From: Anaerolineae bacterium
Lineage (GTDB): Bacteria > Chloroflexota > Anaerolineae > B4-G1 > SLSP01
Length of the DNA: 21,298 nt
Direction: 5' to 3'
Assembly (NCBI GenBank): GCA_016928755.1
Contig: JAFGKB010000334.1
Location: forward strand, 1-21,298
Part shown: positions 8,377-15,077 of the stretch, in pieces
How the letters are laid out: every line of letters begins with the position of its first letter
How positions within the stretch are numbered: the stretch's first letter is position 1
The notes under the pieces: model-generated
The model's input: the letters and a program-made list of their open reading frames with translations, nothing else
What the model was told of the DNA's origin: nothing
Databases searched by the model: none
Program-made: the position numbers and the translations under genes

Positions 8377-8654
8377 AACGTTATCTACCTCTCTACAACA
8401 ATTTCACTATTGCTTTAAGATCTATACAAGGGAACACACCAAACCGGATACAAACCGGAATGGTTCCCCACGCATACCCCTACATAGTGCTTATGGCTGG
8501 AATTCAGTCTATAAACTGCCAAAAAACCAAGTTCCAGAGCCAATAAAAAACCACTAAAAATTGCCATTTCTTCTACACCCAAAGGATAGGAAGCAGTACC
8601 CAAAGCAGCTATAACGCCGCAGTTAAAAAATCACGCCGTTACAACCAGGGCACA
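8377..8654. promoter_or_regulatory. Intergenic region upstream of the hybrid kinase, with nested repeats
   Basis: This 278-base stretch separates the REC-GGDEF stop from the kinase start and should hold the kinase promoter. I found no convincing -35/-10 pair. It does contain a perfect inverted repeat GGGAAC (8430-8435) / GTTCCC (8463-8468), which encloses two direct copies of AAACCGG (8441-8447 and 8452-8458) exactly 11 bases apart, about one helical turn. It ends about 54 bases before the kinase ATG, a reasonable place for an operator. A run of six A at 8624-8629 has no stem next to it, so no Rho-independent terminator is visible for the upstream cluster. Confidence 0.4.
8430..8468. repeat. 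Inverted repeat enclosing a helically phased direct repeat (candidate operator)
   Basis: GGGAAC and GTTCCC are exact reverse complements separated by 27 bases. Inside are two AAACCGG copies with an 11-base period. The combination of symmetry and phasing upstream of a sensor kinase suggests a protein-binding site, but short repeats of this size also arise by chance. Confidence 0.35.
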
Positions 8655-9551
8655 CTATCCAGCTTTATCGCTTCGGCGACGTGCTTCGGCAGCAGCCTCA
8701 GTAATCTCGCGAATATCCGTGAAGGGGCCAATATCAGCCGTTAAACCACCGACTTTAAGGCTCATCAACGGTGACTGAGACTCATTACCATCCGTATCCG
8801 TCAAAACGAGATAACCACGTTGGCGGGTGAAGAAATCGTAATGGGTACCTACATTTTCATCAAAACGCTTAATTAATTCCTGGCGCAACGGTCCGACAAG
8901 TTCTTTGCGTGTAATGATAATGAAATCATCACCACCAATATGACCAATAAAATCATCAGCGGTGCCGAGTTCCTCCACAACATCGTTCAACAGCATGCCC
9001 GTAAAACGCAGCACTTCCTCACCAGCTACAAAACCGTAAGATTCGTTAAATGCGTTTAAACTAGCAATGCCGATGTAGAGGATCCCCCAATCATCCTTCC
9101 CCATTAACTCACGCAATTGTTGCTCGATAAGCCGGCCACTGGGCAAGCCAGTACTAGGACTGGTTAAGCTTTCAAACTCTGCCCGTTTGATAGTGTTGCG
9201 CACACGCAGGCGCAATTCTTCCACATCAAAGGGCTTGGTAATATAGTCATCAGCACCCAGCTCCAAGCCGTGTATCTTATCGCTTCGCTCATCTTTCTGA
9301 GTCAAAAAGATAATTGGAATATGGCTTGTGCGCAGATTGGTCCGGAGTTGCCGGCATACCTCGTAACCATCAATGTCGGGCAACATGATGTCCAACACGA
9401 TAACGTTAGGCATCTTTTGCCGTGTCATCTCCAAAGCTACACTGCCACGCGGGGCCACATATACTTCATATCCTTGAGATTTGAAGTAGAGCTGCAGCAT
9501 ATTAGAAATGTCGAAATCGTCTTCTACCACCAGGATGCGGCCTTCACTCAT
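8655..9551 (-). CDS. Response regulator with degenerate GGDEF domain
   Basis: A 298-residue protein. The N-terminal receiver (about 1-122) is complete: E10/D11/D12, acceptor D54 in LDIMLPD, T84 and K106 in TKPF. The C-terminal GGDEF-fold domain (about 130-295) is degenerate. The signature reads GGDDF (206-210). The segment matching the metal-binding DxD of active diguanylate cyclases reads GIASLNAF (161-168), with Gly and Ala at the two Asp positions. The usual LTGLxNR lead-in reads STGLPSGR. Cyclic-di-GMP synthesis is therefore unlikely; nucleotide binding or a protein-interaction output is more plausible. It is last in the five-gene cluster and its ATG overlaps the stop of the acyl-ACP-reductase-like gene (ATGA), implying translational coupling. 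Confidence 0.92.
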   Translation of the reverse strand: MSEGRILVVEDDFDISNMLQLYFKSQGYEVYVAPRGSVALEMTRQKMPNVIVLDIMLPDIDGYEVCRQLRTNLRTSHIPIIFLTQKDERSDKIHGLELGADDYITKPFDVEELRLRVRNTIKRAEFESLTSPSTGLPSGRLIEQQLRELMGKDDWGILYIGIASLNAFNESYGFVAGEEVLRFTGMLLNDVVEELGTADDFIGHIGGDDFIIITRKELVGPLRQELIKRFDENVGTHYDFFTRQRGYLVLTDTDGNESQSPLMSLKVGGLTADIGPFTDIREITEAAAEARRRSDKAG

Positions 9552-10690
9552 TCCCTACCTCCTGTGTGGGCTCTATTTTTTACTGCTTCGATTTGAGCCT
9601 CATCCAGCTTACGTTCAAAACTTCGCAACGCAGCAAGCTTAAAGCCATGCCGGTTAGCTAAAGCATCAATCTCCTGCACTTGAGAGAAGCGCAGGTCTTT
9701 CCCTATTGAATAGTCCTCGAAACGGCCCTCAAAAGTCAGGATCATCGTTTCTGCCATACAACCAAATGTCATTTGGGGCGGTAAACCATAATCAAAACCA
9801 AAATCTACAGCCCCGGGGACTTCTACAAGCCCACCATCAATTACCAAAACATCATCACGCGACTGAGCTACTTGATAAGATATATCACGGGGCCGGGATA
9901 CATCACAAACAACAGCCCCGCTACGCAAATGCTCAGTACGCAATAGATTACCGCCGGAACTTGTAACTGTCATCACGACTTCAGCCTGACTCACATCCTC
10001 CACATTAGTGGAAACAGCCACTTCAGCACACCCGGCCGCCAGAACTGCCGTCCGCACCTCTAGCAGGCGGTCCATACGGCGACCTACTAACAACATCCGC
10101 CCGGCATCAGCAGCTAACATTTGAGAGACAACAGCACCAATAGCACCGGTAGCTCCCACAACTGCAAGTGTCGCATTAGCCAGGTTAACATCCATCCTCT
10201 GGGCAGCTTCTCGCACAGCATAAACAGATACGGCGGCGGTGTAGCTATCACCAGAAGTAACGGCTATATCTAATTCCCGCGCAATAGTAGCGCCACCATC
10301 ACCAACCACCGAAGTATACGCCCCTAATCCTAGAATACCAGCACCCAACTTTTTTGCAAGATGACCGGCGGCGATAATCTTCTTATACACCTCACGTGAC
10401 GGCAAGGTCAACATACGCTGCGAAGTATAGGGTACAGCAATCAGCCACCCCTCTATCTCTTCTCCTGTAGCTACGGACCGCGCCCCGGTAATATGTGAAA
10501 GTGTCAACGGTGGCCAAAATCTTGTTAAAAAATGAATAACACTTTCAGGTAATATTTTACCTAAAAATGGATATTTTCGAGCAACATCCCGTTTTGTATC
10601 AATGGGATGAATTATAAAAGCAAAAGCCTTTTTGGCGGGTTCTCCCACCGGAACTTGTGCGTACTTCTCCCCTCCTGCAAACTCAGACAT
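9548..10690 (-). CDS. Long-chain acyl-ACP reductase-like NAD(P)-dependent oxidoreductase (AAR family)
   Basis: A 380-residue protein that resembles the cyanobacterial acyl-[acyl carrier protein] reductase, which reduces fatty acyl-ACP to fatty aldehyde. Matches recalled from that family include an N-terminal FIIHPID-like start (25-31), ITGxxS and IEGW (67-82), GLGAYTSVVGD (121-131), the Rossmann loop VGATGAIG (178-185) with LVGRRMDRL (201-209), IDGGLVEVPG (284-293), and C311 in FGCMAETMILTFEGR. The last aligns with the catalytic cysteine of Synechococcus AAR (CFAEAILLEFEG). It is slightly longer than the cyanobacterial enzyme (about 340), with extra residues at the N-terminus and a charged C-terminal tail. 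No aldehyde-deformylating oxygenase is in the window, so alkane formation is not indicated; an aldehyde, alcohol or ester product is more likely. GAGGT precedes the ATG. It starts 11 bases after the beta-helix gene and overlaps the next by 4. Automated annotation may call it a shikimate dehydrogenase-like protein. Confidence 0.8.
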   Translation of the reverse strand: MSEFAGGEKYAQVPVGEPAKKAFAFIIHPIDTKRDVARKYPFLGKILPESVIHFLTRFWPPLTLSHITGARSVATGEEIEGWLIAVPYTSQRMLTLPSREVYKKIIAAGHLAKKLGAGILGLGAYTSVVGDGGATIARELDIAVTSGDSYTAAVSVYAVREAAQRMDVNLANATLAVVGATGAIGAVVSQMLAADAGRMLLVGRRMDRLLEVRTAVLAAGCAEVAVSTNVEDVSQAEVVMTVTSSGGNLLRTEHLRSGAVVCDVSRPRDISYQVAQSRDDVLVIDGGLVEVPGAVDFGFDYGLPPQMTFGCMAETMILTFEGRFEDYSIGKDLRFSQVQEIDALANRHGFKLAALRSFERKLDEAQIEAVKNRAHTGGRE

Positions 10691-10701
10691 TTGACCTCAC
10701 A

Positions 10702-11955
10702 TCAATCACGTGGATAGAGCCTCGGATGCAGTTGTGCCCCATTCTTGAGTTTAAGATGGTCGCTATCCTCATACATTATATTCTTTGAAATCAGATTACC
10801 CTCGGTTTTAGCAAATAAGATCACATCAGATTCTATCATACGGGCAGGGAAGACAACCATACCGGAACCAATACGCACATTATGGCCTACAGCCCCACCT
10901 AACACAGTAAGCCCAGTATCCTCTAATTTTGAACCATAATGGGAACGGAGGGGACGGTCTACCAGGTTGAAGTCCGTGAAGGTATTAGCCGCACCAACGA
11001 ACGAACCACGCCCTACAACACACATTTGCAAACATGTATTTTGAGCAACCATGCAATTTTCCATTAAAATAGTTTCAAATAGTGCGGCGCGAAACGGCAA
11101 GAAGGTACCATTACCCACTACGCTCAACATTAACTGGCAACCCTGTGAGATATTCACATTATCACCAATGACACAGTTACCGATCATTGTGTCCGCACCT
11201 ATCGTCACATTGTCGCCAATAAATGATGGCCCCTGAATGACAGCGGTGGGGTCAATAGAACAGTTTTTACCTATGTGAACAAGTCTTGAAGTGCTCAGGA
11301 CTTGTTTCCTTTCTACCATACCATGCCACAATAATTCAAGGGTCAGCTTAACACTCCGGTTAACTTCTTTTTCAAAGCGTGTACCGATAGCGAAGATACC
11401 AAATATTACATTAGCGTGTAGGATATGCACCCAATGTTCTATGGAAAGGAAAGCCTTGGCCGGTAATTGGTAGACCAAGTCCCCATGAACATTTGACATA
11501 TGCGTAGGGACATGGTAAAACCCGACCTCATAGGCATCGGTGCTCATCACTAATGGCCGGACTACAGGTTCAATTCCATAAGGATAATACCACAAATCGG
11601 CCACATAATAGTTCCCCTGGCGTCGTATGCCCCGCTGCAAATATAAAGCATGGGCCGTGATTGCAGGGTCATCAAGCTCAAAGGCCGCTTGACAAGCTTT
11701 CCCAGAACTTTTAGCCCGGCGGACAAATTCATCAATAAAGGGCTGGTCAAAATAAAGGTTATCACGATAGATAATCGTCTCAACCCGCTCACTGCCAATT
11801 TCGGTGACCGTTTCTACCTCACGTTCCTCTGTCGTATATTGCGCGAGGGTATCCCGTTGGTGCAACCATAGCGGTTTAGCCAACACGCTTAATTCCCGTG
11901 CTGGCTCATTAAAGGGCGGTATTTTTCTTCGATCACGTAGAATAACCTTACGCAC
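10702..11955 (-). CDS. Left-handed beta-helix (hexapeptide-repeat) protein, GlmU-like architecture
   Basis: A 417-residue protein. The C-terminal half contains hexapeptide-type repeats of the left-handed parallel beta-helix fold, clearest at about 227-325 (IGKNCSI, IGDNVTIG, IGNCVIGDNVNIS) and 348-392 (VGHNVRIGSGMVV). The N-terminal half includes YRDNLYFDQPFIDEF (63-77) and DDPAITAHALYL (95-106), reminiscent of proteins related to sugar-nucleotide transferases, but I see no clear nucleotidyltransferase signature loop. Such folds usually serve in acyl- or acetyl-transfer or in nucleotide-sugar metabolism; substrate and activity are not readable here. GTG start (1953-1955 of the eleventh kilobase, i.e. 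11953-11955) with AAGGTGAGG just upstream. It lies 14 bases after the V4R gene and 11 before the reductase. An acyltransferase acting together with the acyl-ACP reductase is possible but unproven. Confidence 0.8.
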   Translation of the reverse strand: MRKVILRDRRKIPPFNEPARELSVLAKPLWLHQRDTLAQYTTEEREVETVTEIGSERVETIIYRDNLYFDQPFIDEFVRRAKSSGKACQAAFELDDPAITAHALYLQRGIRRQGNYYVADLWYYPYGIEPVVRPLVMSTDAYEVGFYHVPTHMSNVHGDLVYQLPAKAFLSIEHWVHILHANVIFGIFAIGTRFEKEVNRSVKLTLELLWHGMVERKQVLSTSRLVHIGKNCSIDPTAVIQGPSFIGDNVTIGADTMIGNCVIGDNVNISQGCQLMLSVVGNGTFLPFRAALFETILMENCMVAQNTCLQMCVVGRGSFVGAANTFTDFNLVDRPLRSHYGSKLEDTGLTVLGGAVGHNVRIGSGMVVFPARMIESDVILFAKTEGNLISKNIMYEDSDHLKLKNGAQLHPRLYPRD

Positions 11956-11969
11956 GTAACCTCACCTTA

Positions 11970-12638
11970 TCACATCAACGGTTCTTTACTAATAGAAACC
12001 TTACAAACAGGATCACCTTTAGCGATACAACTAGTCTCATCAATTTCAAAACGCCGGCCACGACTAATCCAATAAAGGGTTTCATCAAGCAATCCAACCA
12101 TAATGGCACAAGAACTTTGTCGTGTATGCCGACCCCAACAAGCACAACACCGGTTAAGAATGAAGAAATAGTATTCCTCGTTTTCCGCTAAAGTGATCTG
12201 CTGATCGGAATAACGGTTAAAAATCTCGGCCAGGACCTCAAGTGCGATTCGCATTCGGAATGAAATCGGCAACATACGCAAGAAAAAATCTGCGATACCG
12301 ATAACAAAACCGAAATCCTGAACACCGTACTTAAAACAAATACGCCCGGCCTGACGAATCAGTCGTCGGCCACCACGGACACCGTAGATACCCTCAACCG
12401 CTTCGAATATTTTAACATTCTCTTCAAAGGTTAGACCGGCATCAAAATTCGATGGTGGTAAATCATCAATCAAAGGTTGAAGGCTCGCCGTATTTAAGAC
12501 TGCATTAAGGCCATTTTTACCCATAACTTCACCCAATGCAAGCAAGAGAATGCGACACATCTTGTTAGGCAAGGTGTACACAGGTCTGGCTTCAGCTACT
12601 ACCAGCGGGTCATAGGTCTTAGCCAATATAGAATTCAT
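11970..12638 (-). CDS. V4R (4-vinyl reductase) domain protein
   Basis: A 222-residue protein whose C-terminal half (about 130-216) matches the V4R domain, a small-molecule-binding fold found in the aromatic-sensing regulators DmpR, XylR and PoxR, in BchJ and in many stand-alone proteins. The ending has E201, C204 and C212 in ETSCIAKGDPVC, i.e. E-x2-C-x7-C, with C177 24 residues before the Glu. This spacing closely follows the zinc site described for DmpR/PoxR (Cys, Glu, Cys, Cys). An extra CCAC cluster lies at 164-167. No DNA-binding or ATPase domain is attached, so it is not itself an NtrC-type activator. It overlaps the hydrolase upstream by 4 bases (ATGA). It may bind a hydrophobic ligand or product of the cluster. 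Nothing else suggests a chlorophyll pathway. Confidence 0.85.
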   Translation of the reverse strand: MNSILAKTYDPLVVAEARPVYTLPNKMCRILLLALGEVMGKNGLNAVLNTASLQPLIDDLPPSNFDAGLTFEENVKIFEAVEGIYGVRGGRRLIRQAGRICFKYGVQDFGFVIGIADFFLRMLPISFRMRIALEVLAEIFNRYSDQQITLAENEEYYFFILNRCCACWGRHTRQSSCAIMVGLLDETLYWISRGRRFEIDETSCIAKGDPVCKVSISKEPLM

Positions 12639-13420
12639 TCCCTTTCTAAGAACTCCTCTACCACTTTATGGAAACGCTCTGTTTCATCAAGCATCGGGAA
12701 ATGGCCAGAGTTTTCAAAATAATGGATTGTCGCATCCGCGGCACTATTACGTAAAACCTCGGCCTGCTTAGGACTTACAATATTATCCTTACGTCCAAAA
12801 ATTCCCATCGCCGGAATGCGCAGTTTGTGCATATCAGGCCGCAGGTCCGTAAAACGTAAATCTCGAATACTGGCAGAGAAGGATTCCATCGTAGTGCGTG
12901 ATAAGTCCGTCTCAAACATCTCATACCAGGTCTCCCAATCTTTGGCATAAAACCGTGACAGGAGTTTCACAAAAAACGCGAATGCTTGAGGTAGTGTATA
13001 AAGTAACTGGGCAATATGTTGGTTACCGGCCAGCTTCAAGAGAAAACTTAACCCCGAACCCACCGTAGGTGAACCAACCACCGCAACTTTAGAGACTCGT
13101 TGTGGATAAGTTAAAGCTAAACTCAGGGAAACACTTCCCCCCATAGAATGCCCCATAATCGGAGCACGCTGTAGGCCCATACGGTCCATAAATTGCTCAA
13201 CCATATTTACATATTCAGGAATTGTAAAAGAACCCTGTTTAGCCGATTCACCAAACCCCCAAAAATCCAAAGCGTATGTCTTATAACGCTTCCCCAAAAA
13301 TTCCATTGTTGAAAACCAATAGCTCCAAGAGCCTAACCAACAATGCAACAAAATTACGGGTTTGCCTCTGCCAAATGTTTCATAATGCACTATACCTTGA
13401 TCTGTAACAATCGAGCTCAT
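12635..13420 (-). CDS. Alpha/beta hydrolase with intact catalytic triad
   Basis: A 261-residue member of the same subfamily as the two proteins at 1307-2908. It shares LLHCWLGSWSYW (24-35) and ALDFWGFGES (50-59) but keeps a full triad: S92 in MGHSMGG, D212 in GRKDN and H240 in SGHFPML. It should hydrolyse an ester, lactone or related bond; the substrate cannot be inferred. The cap region (about 120-190) is rich in Phe, Leu and Trp, compatible with a hydrophobic substrate. It lacks the C-terminal extension seen in the other two copies. It is first in the five-gene cluster, with a candidate extended -10 promoter upstream and only a weak ribosome site. It overlaps the V4R gene by 4 bases. The link to an acyl-ACP-reductase-like gene suggests a role in lipid or fatty-aldehyde metabolism, which is inference. 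Confidence 0.93.
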   Translation of the reverse strand: MSSIVTDQGIVHYETFGRGKPVILLHCWLGSWSYWFSTMEFLGKRYKTYALDFWGFGESAKQGSFTIPEYVNMVEQFMDRMGLQRAPIMGHSMGGSVSLSLALTYPQRVSKVAVVGSPTVGSGLSFLLKLAGNQHIAQLLYTLPQAFAFFVKLLSRFYAKDWETWYEMFETDLSRTTMESFSASIRDLRFTDLRPDMHKLRIPAMGIFGRKDNIVSPKQAEVLRNSAADATIHYFENSGHFPMLDETERFHKVVEEFLERE

Positions 13421-13452
13421 AATCCCAACTTTACCTGCTCAGATTTTTCCTA

Positions 13453-13461
13453 ATCATACCA
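13453..13461 (-). promoter_or_regulatory. Extended -10 promoter for the five-gene cluster
   Basis: On the minus strand the sequence reads TGGTATGAT, fitting the extended -10 form TGnTATnnT. Transcription would start near 13446, leaving a leader of about 25 bases before the hydrolase ATG at 13420. There is no good -35, as is common for extended -10 promoters. The 94-base gap after the GTPase gene fits an independent promoter here. Confidence 0.45.
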
Positions 13462-13514
13462 CACCCGCAATAACCCTGGCACAAAGAGGATGTTGCAGTT
13501 TGGTTAAAAACCGA

Positions 13515-14051
13515 TTACTCTTCCTCGTCCATTAGCTCCAGAATTGAATATAGAAGCTCCAAGAGCACTTGCTTCACACTGTCCTTTTTGACAGCGACAC
13601 AAGGTACCACCTTTACCCCTTCTTCCACCTGGAGCACAATCTTTAAATCCTCAGCCGGCCAGGCATCCTCCATATCTTGTTTATTAGCAGCCACGATATA
13701 GGGTACAGGCGAATAACTACGGAAAGTATCGAGAATACGGCGAGCCTCACGGAAAGTCTCTGGGCGCGTGCTGTCCACAAGCACAATAAAGCCCAACATG
13801 CCTTCGGAAAGGATCTCCCACATAAAGTCAAAACGACGTTGGCCTGGCGTTCCAAAAAGATACAAAATAAGATCCTCATCAATCGTGATACGTCCAAAGT
13901 CCATCGCCACTGTAGTAGCACTCTTGATACGCTCAGCAGATCTAGAAATCTTCCGCTCAGTGGAAACTACATCAATTTCACTAATGGACTGAATAAACTC
14001 TGTCTTACCCGAAGAAAAAGGACCGGTTACAACAATTTTAAGTGTTTGCAT
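13515..14051 (-). CDS. Small Ras/Mgl-like GTPase
   Basis: A 178-residue single-domain G protein of the bacterial family typically found beside DUF4388 or roadblock proteins. Motifs: P-loop GPFSSGKT (10-17), switch I threonine T46/T47 in ATTVAMDFG, G3 as LFGTPGQRRF (66-74) in which the usual Asp is Gly, as is common in this family, and G4 NKQD (123-126). It has no lipidation motif and a short acidic tail. I prefer the ATG at 14049-14051, which puts the P-loop at the usual distance from the N-terminus and has GGGAG upstream, over a TTG at 14078 that would overlap the previous gene. It starts 4 bases after the DUF4388 stop, so the two are probably made together. It likely acts as a switch in polarity, signalling or membrane organisation. 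No roadblock-type GAP is in the window. Confidence 0.92.
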   Translation of the reverse strand: MQTLKIVVTGPFSSGKTEFIQSISEIDVVSTERKISRSAERIKSATTVAMDFGRITIDEDLILYLFGTPGQRRFDFMWEILSEGMLGFIVLVDSTRPETFREARRILDTFRSYSPVPYIVAANKQDMEDAWPAEDLKIVLQVEEGVKVVPCVAVKKDSVKQVLLELLYSILELMDEEE

Positions 14052-14055
14052 AAGC

Positions 14056-14904
14056 TTATAACTCCCGAATCCGATCAATCAGTTTGTGGACCAAGCTGCG
14101 CTTAACCGCAGGACGACGTACCGCGCTGGCATCAGCTTGCGCTGCTTGCCCCTTCTCCCCGGCGGAACCCGGTGGCGTCGCCGCAGGACGTGGAGGACGG
14201 ACAATCTGCACCAAACCAGCCTGTAAGAGGCTGTAAACGATCTTGCGGATTTGAAACTCAGTCATATTATTGTACTGAGCTACTTGGCGAATAGTGTTAC
14301 TGGGATTGATAAAGGAAATAACACGCCATTCCTCTACGCTCAGATTAATATCCCGCAAGGGTGTAGTGGGCCGATCCGCAAACTTCAACGCTATATCCAG
14401 GTCAGGAAGTTCATCCTGTAATCGCTCCCACTCTTTAAGCCGGCGACTCCCTTCCATAATCACATTTTCAAGGGCAACCGGGGTCGTCAACTTACCCTGA
14501 ACCGGTAATTCTGAGGGTTCAAAGTGGAAAGAACCTTCATTCCAACCAAAAACCCGGTACACCAAATTCAGCATATGCTGCCGCACACTATCAGAGACAT
14601 CCTGCTGTTGAATATGTTTAGCCTGGATGAGCATCAATGCTACATCACGGTCTGATTTACCCCGCACATGGGCCATAATAGTCTGAGCTTGCTCTGACGT
14701 TAACTTACCCGCACGCTGGAGAAGAAGCGGAAGAGAATCCTCCACCCCATCCATAAAGGCGTAAATCAACTTACCTTCTCGAAAACAGAGTTGCGCTTCA
14801 CCTTTCTGGCCCTCAACATAGAGGGTCCCAGTTTTGCGCGCCAAATTAATAAGGTTTAAGAGCTGAGTAATACCAAAGTCTTGCAGCCTGCCTTTTAGCG
14901 CCAT
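14056..14904 (-). CDS. DUF4388 (PATAN-like) domain protein
   Basis: A 282-residue protein beginning MALKGRLQDFGITQLLNLI, the standard opening of DUF4388 domains, with the characteristic KTGTLYVEG (24-32) and FREGKLIYAF (41-50). The domain runs to about residue 155. Residues about 186-238 look like a winged-helix unit (EEWRVISFINPSNTIRQVA, then a second helix and LLQAGLVQIV). A Pro/Ala/Gly-rich tail (237-270) and a basic C-terminal helix follow. DUF4388 proteins commonly accompany small GTPases and two-component genes; the biochemical role is not settled. The ATG at 14902-14904 is chosen because AAGGA lies at a suitable distance; a TTG two codons earlier is the alternative. Nearest downstream neighbour is the GTPase, 4 bases away. 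Confidence 0.88.
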   Translation of the reverse strand: MALKGRLQDFGITQLLNLINLARKTGTLYVEGQKGEAQLCFREGKLIYAFMDGVEDSLPLLLQRAGKLTSEQAQTIMAHVRGKSDRDVALMLIQAKHIQQQDVSDSVRQHMLNLVYRVFGWNEGSFHFEPSELPVQGKLTTPVALENVIMEGSRRLKEWERLQDELPDLDIALKFADRPTTPLRDINLSVEEWRVISFINPSNTIRQVAQYNNMTEFQIRKIVYSLLQAGLVQIVRPPRPAATPPGSAGEKGQAAQADASAVRRPAVKRSLVHKLIDRIREL

Positions 14905-15020
14905 TTCCAACCATCCTTAAATCTAATCCTGCATAAATGGGAATCTGCCCGTGTATCCATCACTCCACCAAATAGCTCGTTGATATTCACCGGTAAGTTC
15001 ATACCTGTTCTTTTTACCAC

Positions 15021-15038
15021 AACCGTTATAACACGGTT
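15021..15038. repeat. Short inverted repeat next to the DUF4388-GTPase promoter
   Basis: AACCG (15021-15025) and CGGTT (15034-15038) are exact reverse complements around an AT-rich centre (TTATAACA). It lies just downstream of a good -10 hexamer, where a bound repressor could block transcription. It could also be a weak hairpin after recN, but no T-run follows. Confidence 0.3.
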
Positions 15039-15044
15039 TTAATC

Positions 15045-15072
15045 ATTATAACCCGCTTCCCATATTGGGCAA
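15045..15072 (-). promoter_or_regulatory. Sigma-70-type promoter for the DUF4388-GTPase pair
   Basis: On the minus strand TTGCCC (15067-15072) is followed after 16 bases by a perfect TATAAT (15045-15050). It lies just beyond the recN stop and would give a leader of about 130 bases before the DUF4388 start. The -35 is only a partial match. Confidence 0.45.
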
Positions 15073-15077
15073 ATAAC

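Noticed and set aside
8415..8603. 62-residue minus-strand open frame with a hydrophobic stretch between the REC-GGDEF and kinase genes
   Set aside because: It starts with TTG without a ribosome site, has no recognisable motif, and overlaps the repeat-containing presumed regulatory region. Chance is the simpler explanation.
8612..8639. ACGCCG direct repeats around a run of A, considered as a terminator after the REC-GGDEF gene
   Set aside because: The repeats are direct rather than inverted, so they do not form a stable stem next to the run; only 4-5 outer bases could pair.
9548..10690. Cyanobacterial-style alkane synthesis
   Set aside because: Only the reductase-like half is present; no aldehyde-deformylating oxygenase is encoded in the window.
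11970..12638. BchJ / bacteriochlorophyll synthesis role for the V4R protein, hence a phototroph
   Set aside because: V4R domains are widespread sensors, and no other pigment gene is present in the window. The domain alone does not support phototrophy.
14052..14078. Upstream TTG start for the small GTPase
   Set aside because: It overlaps the DUF4388 coding end and moves the P-loop unusually far from the N-terminus; ATG at 14051 fits better.
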